DNA from: Oceanipulchritudo sp049975345
GTDB taxonomy: Bacteria > Verrucomicrobiota > Verrucomicrobiia > Opitutales > Oceanipulchritudinaceae
NCBI GenBank assembly: GCA_049975345.1
Contig: JBNGDP010000001.1
Span: 124,001-188,000, forward strand
Length of the DNA: 64,000 nucleotides
Direction of reading: 5' to 3'
Shown here: positions 59,386-64,000 of the stretch, in pieces
Position numbering within the stretch: position 1 is the stretch's first letter
Layout: each line of letters opens with the position of its first letter
Notes under the pieces: generated by a model
The model's input: only the letters and a program-made list of their open reading frames with translations
Told to the model about the DNA's origin: nothing
The model's database searches: none
Program-made: the position numbers and the translations under genes

Positions 59386-61875
59386 TTACGGGGCGGAGCT
59401 TATCCGCAGCCGGATGAATTCGCGCGCGGCGGCCGTCAGCGCGGTATTCGATCGGACCGTGACGGTCTGGATGCCGGCTTCCGGGGTGTCGTCCTGCACG
59501 GAGAGCACCGTGAATCCGCCGCTCGACCAGGGACCGCTCAGATCCGTATCCAGCTCGACGAAATAGCTGATGCCTTCGGCGGTGTAGCCGGCGCCGGTGG
59601 AGCCGCTGCCACCGGCCAGGCGGCGGTAGGTCAGGGCGAGGTACTCGCTCCCCGGGTTGCCGCCGGCGTCGACGAGGGAAAGGACGGGCGGTGCGCCGGT
59701 GGCGCGCGTCAGGGCCGTTTCGCCGACGGTCGGATCGGTGCCGAAGGCGCGCTCGAGCAGGTTCACCAGGCCGTCCTTTTCAAAGTCAAACTCATCTGCC
59801 GCGTCGCCGGTGTTCTCCGTCTGCCCGAACCAGAAGAGCCGCCATGACTCGGCCGGTGTCAGCGGCGGCGGCGTGGTATCCGATTCGAGGGCAAAAATCT
59901 CCCGCAAGTGCAGCCCGCTGGCCGTGGCGCGGAAGGTGGCGCCCGAGCTGACAAAATCGGGATCGGCGGCGGCCTCGAGGGTGACCGCTTGCCAGACATT
60001 GTAGTTGCCGGTGGTGAAGGACAGGCTGGCGCCGCTCTGCACGTCGAGGTCGGCATCGCCGGAGAACCGGCTGACCGAGACGGTCACATTTGCCGGGGCG
60101 TGAAGGCGGATACTGAAGGTCGCGGTGCCTCCTTCGGTTACGGTAACCGTGTCCGTATCCAGCTCGATCCAGTTGCTCGTGGAGGTGGCGCGCGTGCGCC
60201 GGACCATCGTGCTGTTATGGGTGCTGACCAGGGCGGACAAGGTGGTGTTGCTGCCGAGGTTGGTGCTTTCCTGGATGTCCGTCGCGAGGTTGAACCAGCC
60301 CGTCCGCACGTCGTAGTCGGTGCTTTGGATGAGCTTGTCGTCGCCCTTGCGCACACCGACCGCGCTGGTGTCGTTCTCCTCGTAGTAAAAGAACTTGGTG
60401 CGCGGGGAGGTGGCGGTCGATCCGTTCATCAGGGGCCAGAGGTCCACCCCGTCAATGGTCGCGGCAGGCCGCTCGCCACCGGCGAGGCCGAGAAGGGTCG
60501 GCAGCAGGTCGATATTTGAGCCGATGCCATCGACGACCAGACCGGCCGGGATCCGCCCGGGCAGGCGCGCAAGGAAGGGCACGCGCGGGCCGCCCTCGTT
60601 GGCCCCCCGCTTAAATCCGCGAAATGGATACGCTGAACCGACGCTGTTCTCGGGATCGAGCCGACGGGAGGGACTACTCTCATAGCGGGTAACCCACGGG
60701 CCGTTGTCGGTGGTGAAGATGACGAGGGTGTTGTCCGCGATGCCCAGCGCGTCGAGCTTGTCGAGGATCTGCCCGATCCGGTGGTCCAGCTCGGCCACCA
60801 CGTCGTAGTATTGGCTGACCCCGCTGACCCCATCAAAATCCGGATGCGGCCAGCACGGGGTGTGGGGAGCGTGCGAGGCGAAATAGAGGAAGAACGGCTG
60901 GCCGGCTGAGTCGGCCGCGTCGATGAACCCGATCGCCTGCTCGGTCAGTGCCTCCAGCAAGTAGCGCTGCTCGCCAACCGTGTCCACCGGGCTCGAGAGC
61001 GTGCCGCCCAATCCGCCCTGTGTCGTATAGCTCGATACTTCGTTCCCGTTGTCCCACAGCGTGGTCAGCCAGGAGTCATTGGAATTTGGCAGGCCGAAGA
61101 ACGTGTCAAAGCCGTGATGCGTGGGATGAAAATCCATGCCATAACTGCCGCCGAACACGCCGACATGCCATTTGCCGACGAGTCCGGTAGTGTAGCCGGC
61201 TTGCTTGAGGCGCTCGGCAACCGTCACCTCCGCGGGATTCAGCCCCCAGGTATGGCCGCTGTTCCAGATCACTCCCTCCATGTCCACCCGCGTCGGGTAG
61301 CAACCTGTCAACATGCCTGCGCGCGAAGGCGTGCAGACCGGCGCGGCGGCGTAAAAGGACGTCATGCGGAGCCCATCGCTGGCCAGACTGTCGATGTTCG
61401 GGGTCAGGCCGTTTGCCTCGTTCGGCTGCGGCAGCGGATCGTAGCTTGAACTGTAGCTGATCGGCGCCGGACCCGAGGCCGGATACGGGTTCGCCTCCGG
61501 ATAGCTGTACGCGCCGACGTCGTTGATCCCCATGTCGTCCATGAAGAACAAAATGATATTCGGTGGCGGTCCGGTGATATCGATCGTCGCACTCGACGGG
61601 TTCCCCAGGGTCGCCCCGCCCGTCTCGCCGGACAGGTTGATCGAGAAGTGCTTCCCCTCGCTGTCGGGATTGTTGAGCAGCGGGACAAACACCGTTTGCG
61701 CGCCATCGACACCCTCTTCCCAATTGAGCGTGCCGCTGGTCGCGGTGTAATCGGTGCCGGCCAGCGCGGTGCCCTCGCCGGTGGCATAGTCGACCGATAC
61801 CGCCCCGGCGCTGCCGCCGGTGCGCTCCACCGTCACCGTGATGCCGCCGCTGTCATAAGCTCCCGCATAGGTCGC
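59386..61875 (-). CDS. Secreted-type sulfatase with Calx-beta domains, 5' end lost in the assembly gap
   Basis: About 829 residues are visible. The N-terminal visible part is a Calx-beta domain (VTVERTGGSAGAVSVDYATG to SSATIDITG). The sulfatase starts PPPNIILFFMDDMGINDVGA with the catalytic Cys in CTPSR, then LVGKWHVGVFGG, HAPHTPCWPHPDF and FTTDNGPWV. A second Calx-beta-like part and the end module FDFEKDGLVNLLERAFGTDP follow. The layout and lack of cytoplasmic-type N-terminus suggest an extracellular enzyme, unlike the three cytoplasmic sulfatases in the locus. The true start is in or beyond the N run. Confidence 0.85.
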   Translation of the reverse strand, partial: ATYAGAYDSGGITVTVERTGGSAGAVSVDYATGEGTALAGTDYTATSGTLNWEEGVDGAQTVFVPLLNNPDSEGKHFSINLSGETGGATLGNPSSATIDITGPPPNIILFFMDDMGINDVGAYSYPEANPYPASGPAPISYSSSYDPLPQPNEANGLTPNIDSLASDGLRMTSFYAAAPVCTPSRAGMLTGCYPTRVDMEGVIWNSGHTWGLNPAEVTVAERLKQAGYTTGLVGKWHVGVFGGSYGMDFHPTHHGFDTFFGLPNSNDSWLTTLWDNGNEVSSYTTQGGLGGTLSSPVDTVGEQRYLLEALTEQAIGFIDAADSAGQPFFLYFASHAPHTPCWPHPDFDGVSGVSQYYDVVAELDHRIGQILDKLDALGIADNTLVIFTTDNGPWVTRYESSPSRRLDPENSVGSAYPFRGFKRGANEGGPRVPFLARLPGRIPAGLVVDGIGSNIDLLPTLLGLAGGERPAATIDGVDLWPLMNGSTATSPRTKFFYYEENDTSAVGVRKGDDKLIQSTDYDVRTGWFNLATDIQESTNLGSNTTLSALVSTHNSTMVRRTRATSTSNWIELDTDTVTVTEGGTATFSIRLHAPANVTVSVSRFSGDADLDVQSGASLSFTTGNYNVWQAVTLEAAADPDFVSSGATFRATASGLHLREIFALESDTTPPPLTPAESWRLFWFGQTENTGDAADEFDFEKDGLVNLLERAFGTDPTVGETALTRATGAPPVLSLVDAGGNPGSEYLALTYRRLAGGSGSTGAGYTAEGISYFVELDTDLSGPWSSGGFTVLSVQDDTPEAGIQTVTVRSNTALTAAAREFIRLRISSAP

Positions 61876-61975
61876 NNNNNNNNNNNNNNNNNNNNNNNNN
61901 NNNNNNNNNNNNNNNNNNNNNNNNNNNNNNNNNNNNNNNNNNNNNNNNNNNNNNNNNNNNNNNNNNNNNNNNNNN
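61876..61975. other. Assembly gap of 100 N
   Basis: Exactly 100 N, the default size used by scaffolders for a gap of unknown length. The frames on each side happen to be open on the minus strand, so an apparent 1154-aa fusion is produced. The flanks share GC(A/G)TAGGTCG, which may reflect a short false join or repeated sequence. Confidence 0.97.
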
Positions 61976-62751
61976 GCGTAGGTCGACGGCTCGGGAACGG
62001 GCACCACATCGCTGAACGTGGTCCCCAGCAGGATGTTGTCCATCTCAACCGAGGCGCTTGCGCCGATACCAGTTGCATCGCCGCGCAGGTACAAGGAGTC
62101 GACGAAAGATACGCCCATGTCCCGGACAATCTGGAGGGTCGTCCCGCCCGCGCTGCCTTCAACGTTGGAGGTCGGATTCAGCCAGAGATCCAGGGTGTTG
62201 TAATTCGTGCTGCCGTCCTTCCAGAGCTTGCCCACAACGAATTGGGTGCCGGTGGTCGTGGTCGCGACATCCGCAAGTTTTGTGGTGGTGGTATTGGTGG
62301 AGCTATTTTCGCGAATCCGGCCGCGCAGCTCATCACCGCCACTGCCCAAAAGGAACCCCGCACTGTTCGTCAGGCTGGCAATATCCGTATCATCGGAGAG
62401 CGCGAAATAGAGAAAGTCGGTGGAAATGCCACTCCACTCCATAGCCACGGAGAAATAGACAGCGCCGCTTTGCGAGGTGAAGGTATTCGAGAAGGCAGCG
62501 GAAGTCCCGGCATTGTTGGTGGCCTCCTGCCCGATGAGAATGTTCTGGGACCCACCGGGGGAACTTACGGAGCCGGCGGTATAGCTCAGCCCTCCGGCGA
62601 CGACGTCGACAGCCGTGTCCGCGGTAAAGCCGCTCTGCCCGTTGAGATCGCCGGGCGTGTTGGCTTCAAACGGAAACGTGATGATCGCCCCGGCGTGGAG
62701 TTGTGTCGCGAGGATCGCAAGCGAAGCGGAGAGTAGGGTTATTGTGCGCAT
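61976..62751 (-). CDS. PEP-CTERM protein with lamin-G-like domain, 3' end lost in the gap
   Basis: About 258 residues are visible from ATG 62751: signal peptide (RTITLLSASLAILATQLHAG), a lamin-G-like domain (FVVGKLWKDGSTNYNTLDLW, EMDNILLGTTFSDV, like DEIRVGTSWADV of the 25-kb proteins) and the beginning of a PEP-CTERM tail (VPVPEPSTY) at the gap edge. The remaining membrane part and basic end are missing. It is a surface protein of the same family as those in the locus. It is divergent from the XylR-like regulator, 240 bases away. Confidence 0.85.
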
Positions 62752-62991
62752 AGTATTTAGATGATTTTGAGTTGGATGATGGGAGGTTTCAATTTCGTTG
62801 GGACGGGTATCCGGTGCCCGTGGACTTTTGATTCCCTCGTATCTTAGCAAATCGCCGCCATTGCCGCCATGGAATCTTCCCTATTTAATCTTTGATTTTC
62901 ACCAAAATTTCCCCAAGTTGGACCCATCAGCCCGTATTTTTAAAGGAATCCTCCTTCATCCACCCATACCGTTTTTCCCTGAATACCCGCC

Positions 62992-64000
62992 ATGAGCACC
63001 CTCCGGATCGGCCTCTTCATGAACCTCAGAAAGACCAAGGGGCGGCAACTGCTGGTGGGCATTCACGAGGAACTGGCACGCTGGCCGGACGTCCGGACAG
63101 AGGACATCCCGTACCATCTCCGGCTGTGGGGGGACGACCCATTCGGCGGCCTGGACGGCGCCCTTGCCGAATTCGACAAGTACGACCAGGCCAAGCCGTT
63201 CTGGGAGCTGCCGATTCCGGTGATCAACATTTCCGACGCGCTGCCGACGGTCCGCTTTCCGAAAAGCATCATGGAGGATGCCCGCGTCGGGCTGATGGCG
63301 GCCGGGCACCTGCTGGAGCGCGGCTACGAGCACTTCATCTGCCTGGGATCCGACGGCCACGTGGCGGCCGAGCGGCGGACCAACGCCTTTCTCGATTATT
63401 TGCGGCAAAAGGGGCATTCCCCCACCTGCTTGCAGGGCTGGTTTATGCCGGACAACGTCCTGGCCGACGCGCTGCGGCGGGAGCTGCAGTCGGCCAACGC
63501 GGCCACCGGCGTTTTTGCATGGAACGACACGTTCGGGCTGAATGCGGTACGGATCGCCCGGTCCGCCGGCAAGCGCATCCCCGAGGAAGTGGGCGTGATC
63601 GGCGCGGGCAACGACGACCTCCTCACCGCCATTTCACCGGTCCCCCTGAGCAGTATCCAAATGGACTGGAAAAGCGTGGGACGAGCCGCCGTGCAAATGC
63701 TCGCAAAAGCGCTGGCTGGGGAGCCCGTCACCGATGCGCAAAGCGATCGATGCGAACTGGTGATGCGTGCCTCGACGGAACGCTATCCGGTCAGCGATAG
63801 CCGCGTCGCCCGTTGCCTCGCCCTCATCGAACGCGACCTTGGTGGCGACCTGAGCATCCCCACCCTCGCCCGCCGGGTCGGTTGCTCGCGCAGTTCGCTG
63901 GAAGGCCATTTCAAGCGCGAATTGGGGCAGACCACCGCCCGCTACATCCTCGAGCGGCGGATCAAGCGCGCCCGCCGCCTGCTGCGCGAGACGGGCCTGC
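62992..64000 (+). CDS. XylR-like AraC-family regulator with LacI-type sensor, 3' partial
   Basis: The reading frame from ATG 62992 (MSTLRIGLFMNLRKTKGRQL) is open to the window end, about 336 residues. The first 270 residues form a periplasmic-binding-protein-like sensor (YEHFICLGSDGHVAAERRTN, GVIGAGNDDLLTAISPVPLS, SSIQMDWKSVGRAAVQMLAK), followed by an AraC helix-turn-helix (GDLSIPTLARRVGCSRSSLE, FKRELGQTTARYILERRIKR). This is the XylR type used by Bacteroidota and Verrucomicrobiota for sugar-responsive activation. The target is likely the divergent PEP-CTERM/sulfatase unit, by position only. Confidence 0.88.
   Translation, partial: MSTLRIGLFMNLRKTKGRQLLVGIHEELARWPDVRTEDIPYHLRLWGDDPFGGLDGALAEFDKYDQAKPFWELPIPVINISDALPTVRFPKSIMEDARVGLMAAGHLLERGYEHFICLGSDGHVAAERRTNAFLDYLRQKGHSPTCLQGWFMPDNVLADALRRELQSANAATGVFAWNDTFGLNAVRIARSAGKRIPEEVGVIGAGNDDLLTAISPVPLSSIQMDWKSVGRAAVQMLAKALAGEPVTDAQSDRCELVMRASTERYPVSDSRVARCLALIERDLGGDLSIPTLARRVGCSRSSLEGHFKRELGQTTARYILERRIKRARRLLRETGL

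Noticed and set aside
59386..62850. A single 1154-aa PEP-CTERM/Calx-beta/sulfatase fusion protein
   Set aside because: It spans 100 N of unknown true length, and a PEP-CTERM tail cannot be internal.
62892..63800. 302-codon plus-strand open frame near the right end
   Set aside because: It is an out-of-frame, Arg/Gly-rich shadow of the XylR-like regulator that reads from 62992 in another frame to the window end.
1..64000. tRNA, rRNA, riboswitch, CRISPR array or insertion sequence
   Set aside because: I read both strands for tRNA-like arms, transposase motifs and regular repeats and saw none that I could support.

Overview
The window looks like a contig of a free-living Verrucomicrobiota bacterium, most likely Opitutae (Puniceicoccales or Opitutales type). 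The evidence is GC-rich coding DNA, PEP-CTERM proteins (C-termini VPEPSTY plus a membrane segment and Arg-rich tail), secreted proteins ending in a module like 'NLVEYALGLDP', a TonB receptor with an 'ELGEFEVSA' N-terminus, and many sulfatases, beta-helix proteins and FAD-dependent oxidoreductases. A run of exactly 100 N (61876-61975) shows that this is a scaffolded assembly. I found no tRNA, rRNA, CRISPR array or transposase.

Region 1 (1-12.8 kb) is mostly core genome: a 5'-truncated histone-deacetylase-fold hydrolase, a pseudopilin, a CHAD protein, an MBL-fold exonuclease, DUF445, a CPBP protease, an M20 peptidase, a CbiX-like chelatase, pyrE, a membrane Zn peptidase, HicAB, and an intact sugar-phosphate isomerase-like protein. 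Three related hairpin repeats lie in the intergenic gaps.

Region 2 (12.8-47.9 kb) is a polysaccharide-utilisation locus. The minus-strand arm is TonB receptor, secreted protein, 1056-aa beta-helix protein, cytoplasmic sulfatase. A LacI-family regulator separates it from a plus-strand arm made of a sulfatase, four secreted lamin-G/beta-helix/PEP-CTERM proteins, and a tight operon. That operon holds a beta-helix enzyme, an MFS symporter with a very large insertion, a DUF3592-like membrane protein, an unknown 453-aa protein, an FAD oxidoreductase, GH3, a sulfatase, a heparinase II/III-like protein and a decayed isomerase. Eight copies of one imperfect palindrome (TGTTAG-N2-T-M-N-C-A/T) sit only in the intergenic spaces of this locus, before the regulator and seven target units. 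I read them as the operator of the LacI regulator. Secreted or outer-membrane functions plus cytoplasmic sulfatases, GH3 and lyase suggest import of sulfated oligosaccharides followed by intracellular degradation, as known for fucoidan- and other sulfated-glycan-degrading Verrucomicrobiota.

Region 3 (47.8-56.3 kb) is eroded. Three PIN-domain toxin-antitoxin modules and an orphan antitoxin lie among truncated genes (isomerase, phytanoyl-CoA dioxygenase, DUF5054), together with an intact AraC regulator, a uroporphyrinogen-decarboxylase-like protein and a second FAD oxidoreductase. Two gene remnants end exactly at toxin-antitoxin module edges. Region 4 (56.3-64 kb) holds a secreted DUF2264 protein, a secreted-type sulfatase and a PEP-CTERM protein (both broken by the N gap, so not a real fusion), and the start of a XylR-like AraC regulator that runs off the end.
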